DNA from: Thermotogae bacterium | GTDB taxonomy: Bacteria > Thermotogota > Thermotogae > Mesoaciditogales > Mesoaciditogaceae | DNA: 64,000 nt | Assembly: GCA_026988035.1 (NCBI GenBank) | Contig: JALSLY010000076.1 | Span: 1 to 64,000, forward strand | Direction of reading: 5' to 3' | Part shown: in pieces, positions 1-8,537 of the stretch | Layout: each line of letters opens with the position of its first letter | Numbering within the stretch: the first letter of the stretch is position 1 | The notes under the pieces: generated by a model | What the model was told of the DNA's origin: nothing | Databases searched by the model: none | Seen by the model: the letters and a program-made list of their open reading frames with translations, nothing else | Program-made: the position numbers and the translations under genes

Positions 1-700
1 CTTCTCTCACATCACCCTTGCTTCTTGTTAAGAATAAAGCAGCAGAACCGAATTTTTCTCCTATCTCTGGGATCAAAGGAATCCTTGCAATCACATCAAG
101 GCCTGTTTTTTTTGCGAGCTCTTCCGTGTTTTTCCCAAATAAATAATGACGGGTTTCGCAATGGGGACATACGTAATAAGACATATTTTCCCAAAGCCCT
201 GTGATGGGGATTTTCATCTTCTTCAAAAAATTTATTATTTTTTCCACATCTCCAAGTGCTACCTTTTGTGGCGTTGTAACAATCACTGCCGCATCAATCC
301 TATTTTCATAAACCTTTAGAACTTCAAGTGATTCATCACCACTTCCGGGTGGAAAATCGATGACCATGTAGTCCAAATCGCCCCACATAGTATCCTGTAT
401 AAACTGATCTATGAGCTTAGCTTTCAAAGGGCCTCTCCATATTACTGGAGTGTTTTGATCAATCGCGAAAGCGATCGTCATAAACTTCAAATTCCCAATA
501 TCAATGGGTTTAAAGTTTTTGCCATCTGTCATTATTTCACTCTTTTCGATTCCGAGAATGATGTGATCATTTGGGCCATGGATGTCAACATCGAGTAAAC
601 CAACTTTATTTCCATTGAGAGAAAGCTCCATTGCAAGATTGACCGCAACCGTAGACTTTCCAACTCCTCCTTTACCACTTGTTATCATTATGGTTTTCAA
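1..700 (-). CDS. Mrp/NBP35-family P-loop ATPase (Fe-S carrier type), 3' end outside window
   Basis: The family carries and transfers Fe-S clusters in the cytosol. About 233 residues are visible, and the C-terminus lies beyond position 1. A deviant Walker A (SGKGGVGKST) stands near residue 7, followed by the DVDIHGPN segment, as in Mrp/ApbC proteins. A CPHC pair lies near residue 178; the equivalent cysteines bridge the cluster in the dimer. TTG at 700 is preferred as start: GGAGAGG stands just upstream, and the TTG directly follows the TAA of the HEAT-repeat gene, so the two are translationally coupled. Family assignment is firm; the client protein is unknown. Confidence 0.9.
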   Translation of the reverse strand, partial: MKTIMITSGKGGVGKSTVAVNLAMELSLNGNKVGLLDVDIHGPNDHIILGIEKSEIMTDGKNFKPIDIGNLKFMTIAFAIDQNTPVIWRGPLKAKLIDQFIQDTMWGDLDYMVIDFPPGSGDESLEVLKVYENRIDAAVIVTTPQKVALGDVEKIINFLKKMKIPITGLWENMSYYVCPHCETRHYLFGKNTEELAKKTGLDVIARIPLIPEIGEKFGSAALFLTRSKGDVRE

Positions 701-2002
701 TTATACCCTCTCCTCCAATTCCAACAATTTTTCAGGTGCGATTCTCGAAAGACCATCAAGCGCTGTAAGCCTGAACTTTAAAAGATCGTACGATTCCACA
801 TAATTTCTCAGGTCTGAATCCGTGATTTCCTTGGTTGCAACGAGAGCTTTTAGCGCTTCTATCCTTACATTGGGAGGATAGCGTTTATCAACGTACTCTT
901 TCACAATTTCTTCTTTTAAGCCAAGTTTCCTCAAGACTTTTAAAGCTGGTACAAGTGTTTTTTCGTCCCCTTCTTTTAATATGTTTCTTACAGCTTCCAC
1001 ATTTTCCTCAGATGGATACTTATAAACAAAAGGAATGGCGACTGTTTTCATATATCGATCGTCAGAATCCAAAAAATCTTTAATGGCATCAAGAATATAG
1101 GCTCCATTCGAAGTCATTATGACTTTGAAGGCCGCTATCCTTACCATTGATGAGAGATGGTCCAAATAATTAACGGCTAATTTCTCTAACTCTGATTTAT
1201 CATGACAGCTTTTAGATGCTCCATTCAAGGCAGAGCAGATTTTAGAGGGAAGATTACCACGATTTGAAAGAACAGATTTGAAAAAATCCCAGACATCATC
1301 GCATTTCATGTCTCCCATAAGTTTAAGAGCTCCTGATGAAAGAGGTGAATAAGAAGAATTGGCTGCCTTTTTAAGAACACTCAGTGGATCTACAGAATTT
1401 AGAGTATAGAGTTTCAACGCCGTAAGCCGAATTCGATCTGGGAGCGAGACATCAAAAATCATGTCAGCGATCGATTCGTTTTCAATATTTTCTCCAAGTT
1501 CAACAAGGGTCTTGAATGCCTCAATTTTGACTTTTGGATCTGAGCTTCCAAGTAATCTTTTTGTTTCTTCATTTAAGCTGTCACACCCGATTTTTGAGAT
1601 AGAACGAAGTGCAGAAATTCTCACATCCAAAGATACATCGTCAAGAAAAACTTTGAGCAGTTTGCATGCTTGTCCAAATTCCATAAGATTGATCGATTTT
1701 GCTATTTCTTTTCTAACTTTTGCGGACCTTTTTAGAAGTGGTTTTATTTCCTCAATTGAAATCGGATGATTCATGACATTAAGATATCTGAGTGCAGCAG
1801 TTACCACAAGATCAGACTCGTGCAAAAGTAATTCTTTTGCGCGATGCATGTGAAGAGGATCTTTTAGTTTTTTTAGTTCGTTAAGAGTAGTGGCTATTAC
1901 AATTGCATTTGAAGAATCCAAGCCTTCCGAAATCTTTTGCGCCTCAGATTCAATTAAGTTCCTTTTTATCCTACTTAAAACTTTACGCGGATTCTCTCTC
2001 AT
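701..2002 (-). CDS. HEAT-repeat protein
   Basis: 433 residues, almost entirely tandem two-helix repeats of about 30 residues with the HEAT pattern (for example DVRISALRSISKIG and NVRIEALKALVATKE). There is no signal peptide, membrane segment or catalytic motif, so it is probably a cytoplasmic scaffold. Its ATG overlaps the TsaB stop as ATGA, and its own stop abuts the Mrp-type ATPase start, giving a three-gene operon. It might serve as a docking partner for the ATPase or for TsaB; that is inference from position only. Confidence 0.8.
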   Translation of the reverse strand: MRENPRKVLSRIKRNLIESEAQKISEGLDSSNAIVIATTLNELKKLKDPLHMHRAKELLLHESDLVVTAALRYLNVMNHPISIEEIKPLLKRSAKVRKEIAKSINLMEFGQACKLLKVFLDDVSLDVRISALRSISKIGCDSLNEETKRLLGSSDPKVKIEAFKTLVELGENIENESIADMIFDVSLPDRIRLTALKLYTLNSVDPLSVLKKAANSSYSPLSSGALKLMGDMKCDDVWDFFKSVLSNRGNLPSKICSALNGASKSCHDKSELEKLAVNYLDHLSSMVRIAAFKVIMTSNGAYILDAIKDFLDSDDRYMKTVAIPFVYKYPSEENVEAVRNILKEGDEKTLVPALKVLRKLGLKEEIVKEYVDKRYPPNVRIEALKALVATKEITDSDLRNYVESYDLLKFRLTALDGLSRIAPEKLLELEERV

Positions 2003-2637
2003 ATACTTATACTACCTCTCTTTTTTTTCATCAAATTCTCTTCTGCAATAGGTCTCTGCACATAAAATGGTTTAACGCTTAAGTGATCGTAGATATGTAT
2101 TTTGTTTTTGAAGGCTTCTTCCATCGCTTTGATCATGTCAAATCCTGTGAATAGTGGACCGTTGTTTATTTCCACGTTTGCAGTTTTTATCTCTTCTTCA
2201 GATATCGCCTTTTTCCCGCTCAAAAGTTTCGAGATGGTATCGAGGGAGTTCATGGAATAAGTCCAAGACTTCCCATCGTATTCAGAGACATACATCCATC
2301 CTTTTCGTGCTTTTCTTAATAAAACAATGGGCTCTTTTGCGTGAAAACATTCAGCATAAGGTAATCCTATTACCGGCACGGATTGAGCAAAGGATATTGC
2401 CTTTATGGTGGCAAGTCCGCTCCTTATTCCTGTAAAATGACCCGGCCCAGTAATGCACCCAACTAAATTTAAATCCCTCACCGTAATACCGGCTGATTTT
2501 AAAATGTGATCTATCTCAGTCATTAAAAAGTCTGAATAGCGATTTCTTGATCTCACGATTGTTGAGCGCACTTCTCCATCAGCATCTAATGCTACTTTAA
2601 GCCAGTTTGAAGAGGTATCTATTGCGAGTAGGTTCAA
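1999..2637 (-). CDS. tsaB: TsaB, tRNA threonylcarbamoyladenosine biosynthesis subunit
   Basis: TsaB partners TsaD and TsaE in making t6A37 on ANN-decoding tRNAs. The N-terminal ASKHA fold shows LLAIDTSSNWLKVAL, and the TsaB hallmark GPGHFTGIRSGLATIKA lies near residue 85. The length of 212-218 residues is normal. A GTG at 2655 gives a longer reading but lacks a ribosome site. The TTG at 2637 has AAAGGATGG about 8 bp upstream and places the ILAIDTS-like strand at the N-terminus as in homologues. First gene of the tsaB-HEAT-mrp operon. Confidence 0.92.
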   Translation of the reverse strand: MNLLAIDTSSNWLKVALDADGEVRSTIVRSRNRYSDFLMTEIDHILKSAGITVRDLNLVGCITGPGHFTGIRSGLATIKAISFAQSVPVIGLPYAECFHAKEPIVLLRKARKGWMYVSEYDGKSWTYSMNSLDTISKLLSGKKAISEEEIKTANVEINNGPLFTGFDMIKAMEEAFKNKIHIYDHLSVKPFYVQRPIAEENLMKKKRGSISI

Positions 2638-2791
2638 AAGAACCATCCTTTCCACATTACTAATTTAAGTTGTGCATCAACTTTACAATCTATTAGCATT
2701 TATCAAGTGAATATCGCTTGTGAAGCGATTAAAGAATTTTTCAAAGTCTTATAAAAACTGATTTTTTAACATCATCCTGAACCGACCGTAA

Positions 2792-2850
2792 GTCATCCCG
2801 GACCTGACCCGGGATCTCATCCTCAGATTCCGGGTCAAGCCCGGAATGAC
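2792..2850. repeat. inverted repeat with GTCAT...ATGAC ends
   Basis: The arms contain CCCGG and CTGACCCGG matched by CCGGGTCAAG and CCGGAATGAC. In translation such repeats give the NVIPGLTRNL-type peptide often mis-annotated in bacteria. A partial second copy (GGAATGACGTTATGG) lies near 2888-2902, and a diverged relative sits at about 24865-24895 before phoP. Confidence 0.75.
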
Positions 2851-2936
2851 GTTATGGTCAAGGACTCCATTCAACGGCTCGTAGGCCGGAATGACGTTAT
2901 GGTTAAAGAGTCTGTGTAAAGCACAGTGCATACTTA

Positions 2937-3055
2937 ACACCTTCCACCGCTACGCGGTCCCCCTTCCTCAATGAAGGATTACCTTTTGTCGGCTTCGCCG
3001 CTACCTCGCGGTTACCGCCAGCGCCTACGCGCCCTGTAAAAGACAACAGAACGAA
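2937..3055. repeat. mosaic palindromic intergenic repeat, copy 1
   Basis: Begins with the AACACCTTCCACCGC module and includes the GTCGGCTTCGCCGC hairpin module and a CTCGCGG block. The same modules recur near 26.9, 35.3, 38.5, 41.4, 43.9, 44.5 and 49.8 kb. Confidence 0.75.
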
Positions 3056-3208
3056 CATGAAAGTGGGAAAACATTGTGCACCGCACAATCCCTTCTCGGC
3101 TAACGCCTCGGTCATGAAAGTGGGAAAACATTGTGCACCGCACAATCCCTTCTCGGCTAACGCCTCGGTCATGAAAGTGGGAAAACATTGTGCACCGCAC
3201 AATCCCAC
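3056..3208. repeat. 57-bp tandem repeat, about 2.7 units
   Basis: CATGAAAGTGGGAAAACATT begins at 3056, 3113 and 3170, an exact 57-bp period with essentially identical units. Each unit contains the ATTGTGCACCGCACAAT palindrome and the CTCGGCTAACGCCTCGG module of the dispersed repeat family. No spacers differ between units, so it is not a CRISPR array. Confidence 0.9.
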
Positions 3209-3376
3209 TCCTCGGATCTTGTAAGCTTCCAGGTGACAAGCTTATACGTCTTGATGAAAACTTCAAGTAAGATGTGAAAGCTCCTTCTTTACGGACTTTT
3301 GGATCGCCTTGTAATGTTCATGCACAATCTGAGTTACTGATTGAATTATAACACTCTTGAGTGATTTGTACGATGA

Positions 3377-3514
3377 AGAATATCAATCTTTAGAGGAGTC
3401 TTCAACCATGACTTTTGGTCAGTTCAGGATGTGACCTCCGTAGCAGTCTATTATGCTGAATTGAATGCAACGCATCCAACACAAAATCCTGACACGATTG
3501 ATATAGATGTTTAA
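3377..3514 (+). pseudogene. possible 3' remnant of a decayed gene
   Basis: A 45-codon open stretch ending in TAA at 3512-3514 reads like genuine protein near its end (FWSVQDVTSVAVYYAELNA and PTQNPDTIDIDV) but has no plausible start or ribosome site. I do not recognise the family. It could equally be chance. Confidence 0.3.
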
Positions 3515-3515
3515 C

Positions 3516-3543
3516 TTTGGCTTCACCAAATTTAGTGTAAAAT
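3516..3543 (+). promoter_or_regulatory. likely sigma-A promoter for the 3.6-16.2 kb run
   Basis: TTTGGC at 3516-3521 and TAAAAT at 3538-3543 with a 16-bp spacer, about 30 bp before the MFS start. The -35 is imperfect. Confidence 0.45.
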
Positions 3544-3573
3544 CATTGGAATTTTAAAGCGGGAGAGTTCACA

Positions 3574-4980
3574 ATGATCAAAAGCCTCAGAAAATGGTAT
3601 TTTTCATTTGGTTTCCAGGGAGCAGCATACGGGATGGTAAGCCTTGTTATAAGTTTGTTTGTAGTCACGGCGTTGGGAGGAAATGTGGCCAGCGCAAGTG
3701 TTGCTATGGCGCTGTTTTCCACCGGTAACCTCATCGGATCGATTTTCACTGGATTGTTTCTTGACAAATACCCACGTTTTTTTGTGATTGTTTTTGTAAG
3801 TGCTCTGATGGATTCTATAATTTCCATATTTATGGGCCAGTCACATTACATCACTCCGTATTATACACTTTCTTTAATGATGGGCTTTTTTCTTTCGATG
3901 ATGAGTCCGGCCATCATAACTTATTTGAATAAAAAATTTGATGAGGATACACGAAGAAAAGAGATAAACATTTTAAATATGTTTAACAGTGTTGGTGTCA
4001 CCGTTGGGATATTTGGAGGTGGTGGATGGTTAACGTTAAGTCTACCATTTTTGATTAAGGATGTCGACAAGATGAGATGGGTTTTTGCCCTTGTCGCGCT
4101 TCTGTTTGGAATATCAGCTGCTTTTGCCGCGGTTTATTTAAAGAGAAAAGCAAAGATTGCGCGGCACATTTCAAGACGCTTTAGCATAAACATGCATTCA
4201 CTTGCTGGAAATATTATGGCACTTCCACACAATGTTATTTCTCCATTTAGAGCTTCTAATTTCAAGCCTGAGACCAAACGTTACATGATTGGATTGTTCA
4301 CGATATTTCTTGGAGCTAACATGTTTTTCACACCTTTCCCCATTTTCCTTAAAGATGTTCTTGGAATACCAAGTGGACTTATTTTCATAGTTTATGGATT
4401 TAACGGCATCTTTACGAACATAGCATATCTTTTCACTAATAGAACAATGTCAAGATTCAGGGATATGTCCATCATGAGTGTTGTGATATGGATAAGAATT
4501 TCTATGTTTCTTTTAATCGCTTTTATTGGATTGTTTTACCACGCTCTTTTGGGTGTTTGGTTCACGATCGCTTCTTTCATGATCATTGGATTTACATGGC
4601 CGTTTTTCTATATACCTGCAACGATTCAGGTAACCAATCTTGCTTTACCAGAAAACAGAGGAAAAATCATAGGTTTATTCAACATGGTGATCAATCTTGG
4701 AGCAATTTCAGCTTCCTTTGTGGCCGGATATGTTGCTTTAAGATTTGGATATTTTGTGATATTTAGTATAGGCGCTTTGCTTCTTTTTGCAGGCAACAGG
4801 ATACTTCGGAAAATAGCCATAACTCATCCCATTCGTCGCGATCTTTCTCAAAGGGAAAAAAAGAGAGTGCTTGCCAATTTGCATGATATAATAATGAAAA
4901 ATGGGAAGCGATTGAAATGGGGCATTTGGAAGTTGTCGACCTTGAAACAAAAATCGGTGACTTCACACTTGGGCCTTTAA
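3574..4980 (+). CDS. MFS transporter
   Basis: 468 residues with about twelve hydrophobic segments in two halves joined by a basic cytoplasmic loop around residues 185-235. A loop rich in charge (NKKFDEDTRRKE) after the fourth segment is typical of MFS. GGGAGAG precedes the ATG. The substrate cannot be read from sequence. Its last 64 bp overlap the degenerate ABC ATPase gene, so the two are co-expressed. Family call firm, specificity unknown. Confidence 0.85.
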   Translation: MIKSLRKWYFSFGFQGAAYGMVSLVISLFVVTALGGNVASASVAMALFSTGNLIGSIFTGLFLDKYPRFFVIVFVSALMDSIISIFMGQSHYITPYYTLSLMMGFFLSMMSPAIITYLNKKFDEDTRRKEINILNMFNSVGVTVGIFGGGGWLTLSLPFLIKDVDKMRWVFALVALLFGISAAFAAVYLKRKAKIARHISRRFSINMHSLAGNIMALPHNVISPFRASNFKPETKRYMIGLFTIFLGANMFFTPFPIFLKDVLGIPSGLIFIVYGFNGIFTNIAYLFTNRTMSRFRDMSIMSVVIWIRISMFLLIAFIGLFYHALLGVWFTIASFMIIGFTWPFFYIPATIQVTNLALPENRGKIIGLFNMVINLGAISASFVAGYVALRFGYFVIFSIGALLLFAGNRILRKIAITHPIRRDLSQREKKRVLANLHDIIMKNGKRLKWGIWKLSTLKQKSVTSHLGL

Positions 4981-5903
4981 GTCTTTCTTTCGAAGAAGGA
5001 AGTATAACCGCTATTCTTGGACCATCCGGTTCAGGAAAGTCGACTTTTTTAAAAGCCATTTGCGGTTTGCTTCCAAGTAAGGGAAAAGTAATCGTAGATA
5101 ATCGTGATTTATCAGATACAGCTCCGCATTTACGTAGAATGGCGATGATGTTTCAAAATTACGCTCTTTTTCCAAATATGAATACGTTCAAGAATATATC
5201 GTTTCCATTGGATGTTAGGAAGATTAAAGGTGAAGTTGTGAAAAAAGTTGTCCATGGTAGAGCACGCGAAATGAATGCAGGACTTGAAGAAAGTCTTTCC
5301 TTTATGCCAAAAGCTCTACCTGATGGACTTAAACAAGCAACGGCTTTTGCAAGAGAGACGATCAGAGATTTTGATATTCTTATGCTTGACGAACCGTTTT
5401 CAAGGTTAGATGCTTATCAGAGACAATTTGTCAGAGCTGATCTGAAAAAACGTCTTCAGAAATTAGAAAAAACGTGCATCATAGTCCTGTCTGATGCAAG
5501 CGATGCATTATCGATGGCAAAGAAAATAGCAGTCTTGATTGATGGGAAGATTGCTCAGTTTGATAACGCAATGGAAGTTTACAAACATCCTAAAACTCTT
5601 GAAGTAGCGCGAATTATGTCACCACTTGGTTTGAATGCTATCAATTGCTATGATTTTGGGGCACCAACAGGATCTGTTTTGGCCTTCAGGCCAAGTAGTG
5701 TTTATGAGTCCGAAGATGGTGTTGAGTTTGTGATAGATTCGATAGAACCGTTGGATTCACATCGTGGGTTGTTTCATATCAAAAGGAATGACTGTGAGAT
5801 TGTAGCTTTGCTATCTGGTGTGTTTTCAAAAACGGTTGGTCAAAAAATCAGAGTGGCTCTGAAACGTGAAGAAAGTTGGATATTCAGGGAGGAAAAGATT
5901 TGA
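4917..5903 (+). CDS. degenerate ABC ATPase of the CysA/PotA/ModC type, orphan
   Basis: 328 residues. Walker A (GPSGSGKST, near residue 35), the Q-loop (FQNYALFPNM) and Walker B (DILMLDEPFSRLD) are intact. The signature LSGGQ is replaced by LPDGL, and the switch histidine (usually V-T-H-D) is replaced in VLSDASDAL. The last 100 residues resemble the regulatory TOBE-like tail of importer ATPases. No cognate permease or binding protein lies nearby; the neighbours are an MFS transporter and a radical SAM gene. GGGAAG precedes the ATG by 8 bp. It may hydrolyse ATP poorly or act as a regulator. Confidence 0.8.
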   Translation: MGHLEVVDLETKIGDFTLGPLSLSFEEGSITAILGPSGSGKSTFLKAICGLLPSKGKVIVDNRDLSDTAPHLRRMAMMFQNYALFPNMNTFKNISFPLDVRKIKGEVVKKVVHGRAREMNAGLEESLSFMPKALPDGLKQATAFARETIRDFDILMLDEPFSRLDAYQRQFVRADLKKRLQKLEKTCIIVLSDASDALSMAKKIAVLIDGKIAQFDNAMEVYKHPKTLEVARIMSPLGLNAINCYDFGAPTGSVLAFRPSSVYESEDGVEFVIDSIEPLDSHRGLFHIKRNDCEIVALLSGVFSKTVGQKIRVALKREESWIFREEKI

Positions 5904-7639
5904 ACGTTCTCAAAAACCTCGTTGGTATACTTGATAAGGTTCAAAAGCCGAGCAGATATATAGGAAATGAGTACAATGCGATTTATAAAAAGAAGGCCAA
6001 CGTACGATTGTGTCTTGTTTTTCCGGATCTTTACGATATAGGCATGTCTCATTTTGGATTACACATATTGTATGACATTGTGAATTCATCTGACTTTGCC
6101 AGCTGTGAGAGATCATATCTACCTTGGATAGACATGCAGGGGTTGATGAAAGAGAACTCAACCCCTTTATATTCTTACGAAAGTTACAGACCCTTGAGAG
6201 AGTTTGATGTTGTTGGCTTTACTCTGCAGTATGAGATGTCCTATACAAATGTTTTAAGGGCTTTGAGATTAAGTAATATACCTTTGCATAACGCAGATCG
6301 ATCGGATTCTGATCCGATAATCATCGCCGGTGGTCCATGTACCGTTAATCTTAATCCAATGAAAAGATTTATAGACGCATTTTTAGTTGGAGATGGGGAA
6401 GAAGCTATTTTGGAAATGCTTGACGCGGTGAGAAGTGGAACGCGGGAAGAAAAGTTGAGAAAGTTGTCAACAATTAGAGGTGTTTACGTTCCAGGATTTA
6501 GCAATAAAGTTTCAAGAAGGATTGTAACTAAAATGGGAAAAGCACCGCTTGCGCAGCTTGTTCCATATACCAACGTGGTTCATGATCGAGCTGTTGTGGA
6601 GATTCTCAGAGGATGCACGCACGGTTGCCGTTTTTGCCAAGCAGGAATGGTGTACAGACCAGTTAGAGAGAGAAGCGCCAAGGAAATTTACGATATCGTG
6701 AGTAATGTGGTGCAACGCACGGGTTACGAAGAGATCAGTCTTCTATCTTTAAGTAGCGCAGATCACTCCCAAATTAATGAGATCGTATCTCTTCTCAAGA
6801 ACTTGGATGACACTTCGGTTTCTATACCATCTACACGTGTTGACGCTTTCAGTGTGAAACTTGCGAATGCTGTTAGCAGTGTGAGGAAAAGTGGCATTAC
6901 ACTTGCACCAGAAGCTGGGAGTCAAAGACTCAGGAATGTTATAAACAAAGGAATAAATGAGAGGGAAATATTTGATGCTTTGGAGCATGCGAGAAAGTTT
7001 GGTTGGAAGAGGGTGAAGTTGTACTTTATGCTTGGTCTTCCAACAGAAACCGACGAAGACGTGATAGAAATAGGTGAGATGCTCAAGCGTGTCAAAAAAA
7101 TGGGTTTCGAAAGTGTTTCTGCCACTCTTGGAGTTTTTGTCCCCAAACCACATACACCTTTTCAATTTGCTGAACAAATAAAACCAGAGGAAGCGTGGAG
7201 AAGATATAAGCTCATAAGTTGGGCAAAAAGATTTGCCAAAATCCATTTCACAGATCCTCGAAAGGCTTTGATCGAAGGCGTACTTTCTAGGGGTAGCGAA
7301 GATACGTGCAAAGTTATTGAAATGGCGGAAGAGCGGGATCTTGTTTTTGCTGATTGGGGCGAAATGTTCAGGCCAGATGAATGGTTTGAAGTTTTTGAAG
7401 AGTGTGGTATAAAAGTCGAAGAAGTCATGTCAGCGAAGACTCTTGAGTATGAATTTCCGTGGGATTTCATCAATGTTGGAATATACAAAGAATATTTGTG
7501 GGCAGAATATGAACGTGCATTAAATGGAATTCTTACTTCGGACTGTAGGGAAAGCTGTACGAAATGTGGAGTGTGTATGAATTTTGGTGTTAGAAATGTG
7601 CTAAAAGGGAAAGGCAAAATAGTTCCAATGCCGAATTAA
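5900..7639 (+). CDS. B12-binding-domain radical SAM protein, TIGR03960-like
   Basis: 579 residues. An N-terminal B12-binding-like region (residues about 30-190, with GLHILYDIV and IIAGGPC) is followed by the radical SAM cluster motif CTHGCRFC near residue 238. The C-terminus carries extra cysteines (CRESCTKCGVC). The reaction is unknown. TTG at 5900 is chosen because GGAGG lies 7 bp upstream and the TTG overlaps the preceding TGA. The next gene encodes the DUF2344 domain that in many bacteria is fused to this protein; here they are separate neighbours. Confidence 0.88.
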   Translation: MNVLKNLVGILDKVQKPSRYIGNEYNAIYKKKANVRLCLVFPDLYDIGMSHFGLHILYDIVNSSDFASCERSYLPWIDMQGLMKENSTPLYSYESYRPLREFDVVGFTLQYEMSYTNVLRALRLSNIPLHNADRSDSDPIIIAGGPCTVNLNPMKRFIDAFLVGDGEEAILEMLDAVRSGTREEKLRKLSTIRGVYVPGFSNKVSRRIVTKMGKAPLAQLVPYTNVVHDRAVVEILRGCTHGCRFCQAGMVYRPVRERSAKEIYDIVSNVVQRTGYEEISLLSLSSADHSQINEIVSLLKNLDDTSVSIPSTRVDAFSVKLANAVSSVRKSGITLAPEAGSQRLRNVINKGINEREIFDALEHARKFGWKRVKLYFMLGLPTETDEDVIEIGEMLKRVKKMGFESVSATLGVFVPKPHTPFQFAEQIKPEEAWRRYKLISWAKRFAKIHFTDPRKALIEGVLSRGSEDTCKVIEMAEERDLVFADWGEMFRPDEWFEVFEECGIKVEEVMSAKTLEYEFPWDFINVGIYKEYLWAEYERALNGILTSDCRESCTKCGVCMNFGVRNVLKGKGKIVPMPN

Positions 7640-7651
7640 AGGTGATGCGTT

Positions 7652-8197
7652 TTGAGTGAAAATAAGAAATATCTTTTTCATTACAAGCGATATGGGCTTT
7701 TGAGATATCTATCTCATCTCGAGACGATGAGGATGATTGAAAGGGTTTTGAAGCGAACAGGTGTACGATTCGAGCAAACCCAGGGATTCCACCAGAGAAT
7801 GAAATTGTCTTTTGGTCAAGCGCTACCGACAGGTATAATAGATCTTTCAGGGTTATTTGTGGTGTCAAGCGTCAGGCCGATAGGAAAGGAATTCATAGAT
7901 CTTGTAAATTCAGTATCCCCAAAGGGATTTGAGATTTCAAATTTTGAGGAAGTACCTAAAGATTTTAAACTTTCAAGAGTTTTAAATGGATACGAATTTA
8001 AGATGTTGTTTATAGTGACCCCACCATTGGATATGCTTGAAACAGCATTGAAAGTGAACAACATATGGATAGTCAAGCTTTACATACCTTTCAATTCTTC
8101 TGTCCCGAAAAATGGAGAATTTGGGCAGTTTTTGACGTTGAGAAGCAAAGCGTTGTTTTCGGAGGTGCAAGTTGATCAAAGTATTGGTAGTAGATGA
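7652..8197 (+). CDS. DUF2344 (TIGR03936-like) protein, partner of the radical SAM protein
   Basis: 181 residues beginning near KYLFHYKRYGLLRYLSHLET and containing the GFHQRMKLSFGQALPTGI segment typical of this family. TTG start with AAAGGTG upstream, 12 bp after the radical SAM stop. Split or fused, the two domains are known to travel together. The biochemical role is undefined. Confidence 0.85.
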   Translation: MSENKKYLFHYKRYGLLRYLSHLETMRMIERVLKRTGVRFEQTQGFHQRMKLSFGQALPTGIIDLSGLFVVSSVRPIGKEFIDLVNSVSPKGFEISNFEEVPKDFKLSRVLNGYEFKMLFIVTPPLDMLETALKVNNIWIVKLYIPFNSSVPKNGEFGQFLTLRSKALFSEVQVDQSIGSR

Positions 8198-8537
8198 TTC
8201 GGATGTCTTGAGGAGAATAACAAAATTCAACCTGAAACGTGCTGGTTTTGAAGTCTACGAAGCTGTAGACGGATTAGATGGATTGAAGAAGATGAAAGAA
8301 ACGAAGCCGCAGGTTGTTATCCTCGATGTTATGATGCCAAATCTCGATGGATTTGGGGTTTTGGCGAAAATGCATGAGGATCTGGAACTTTCGGGTATAA
8401 AGGTTATAATGTTAACTGCAAAGGGTGGCGATGATGACGCGGAGCACGCTGTAAAATTGGGAGCGAATATGTTTCTCACGAAACCCTTTAGTCCCAAGAA
8501 TTTGGTGGAGGCTGTTAATGAGCTTGCAGGGAAGTGA
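8172..8537 (+). CDS. CheY-like single-domain response regulator
   Basis: 121 residues, receiver domain only. The acidic pair in VVDDSD, the phospho-accepting Asp in VILDVMMPNLDG, the Thr in LTAK and the Lys in FLTKPF are all present, so it should be phosphorylatable. TTG start inside the 3' end of the DUF2344 gene (26-bp overlap), and the next gene starts 20 bp before its stop. It probably signals to the phosphatase encoded downstream. No output domain. Confidence 0.93.
   Translation: MIKVLVVDDSDVLRRITKFNLKRAGFEVYEAVDGLDGLKKMKETKPQVVILDVMMPNLDGFGVLAKMHEDLELSGIKVIMLTAKGGDDDAEHAVKLGANMFLTKPFSPKNLVEAVNELAGK

Larger units (their letters stand above)
2638..3573. other. gene-poor intergenic block rich in repeats
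   Basis: About 900 bp with no convincing intact gene. It holds an inverted repeat (2792-2850), a mosaic palindromic repeat (about 2937-3055), a 57-bp tandem repeat (3056-3208), a short coding-like remnant (3377-3514) and a likely promoter for the plus-strand run (3516-3543). Overlapping minus-strand frames here only read through the repeats. Confidence 0.7.

Noticed and set aside
3056-3208. CRISPR-like array
   Set aside because: The units are tandem and identical with no unique spacers, and no cas gene is present.
2903-3266. Two overlapping minus-strand frames with repeated peptide units
   Set aside because: They read through the 57-bp tandem repeat and mosaic repeat; the repeated peptide exists because 57 is divisible by 3.
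6749-7246. 165-codon minus-strand frame
   Set aside because: Shadow of the radical SAM gene, with no ribosome site or recognisable motif.
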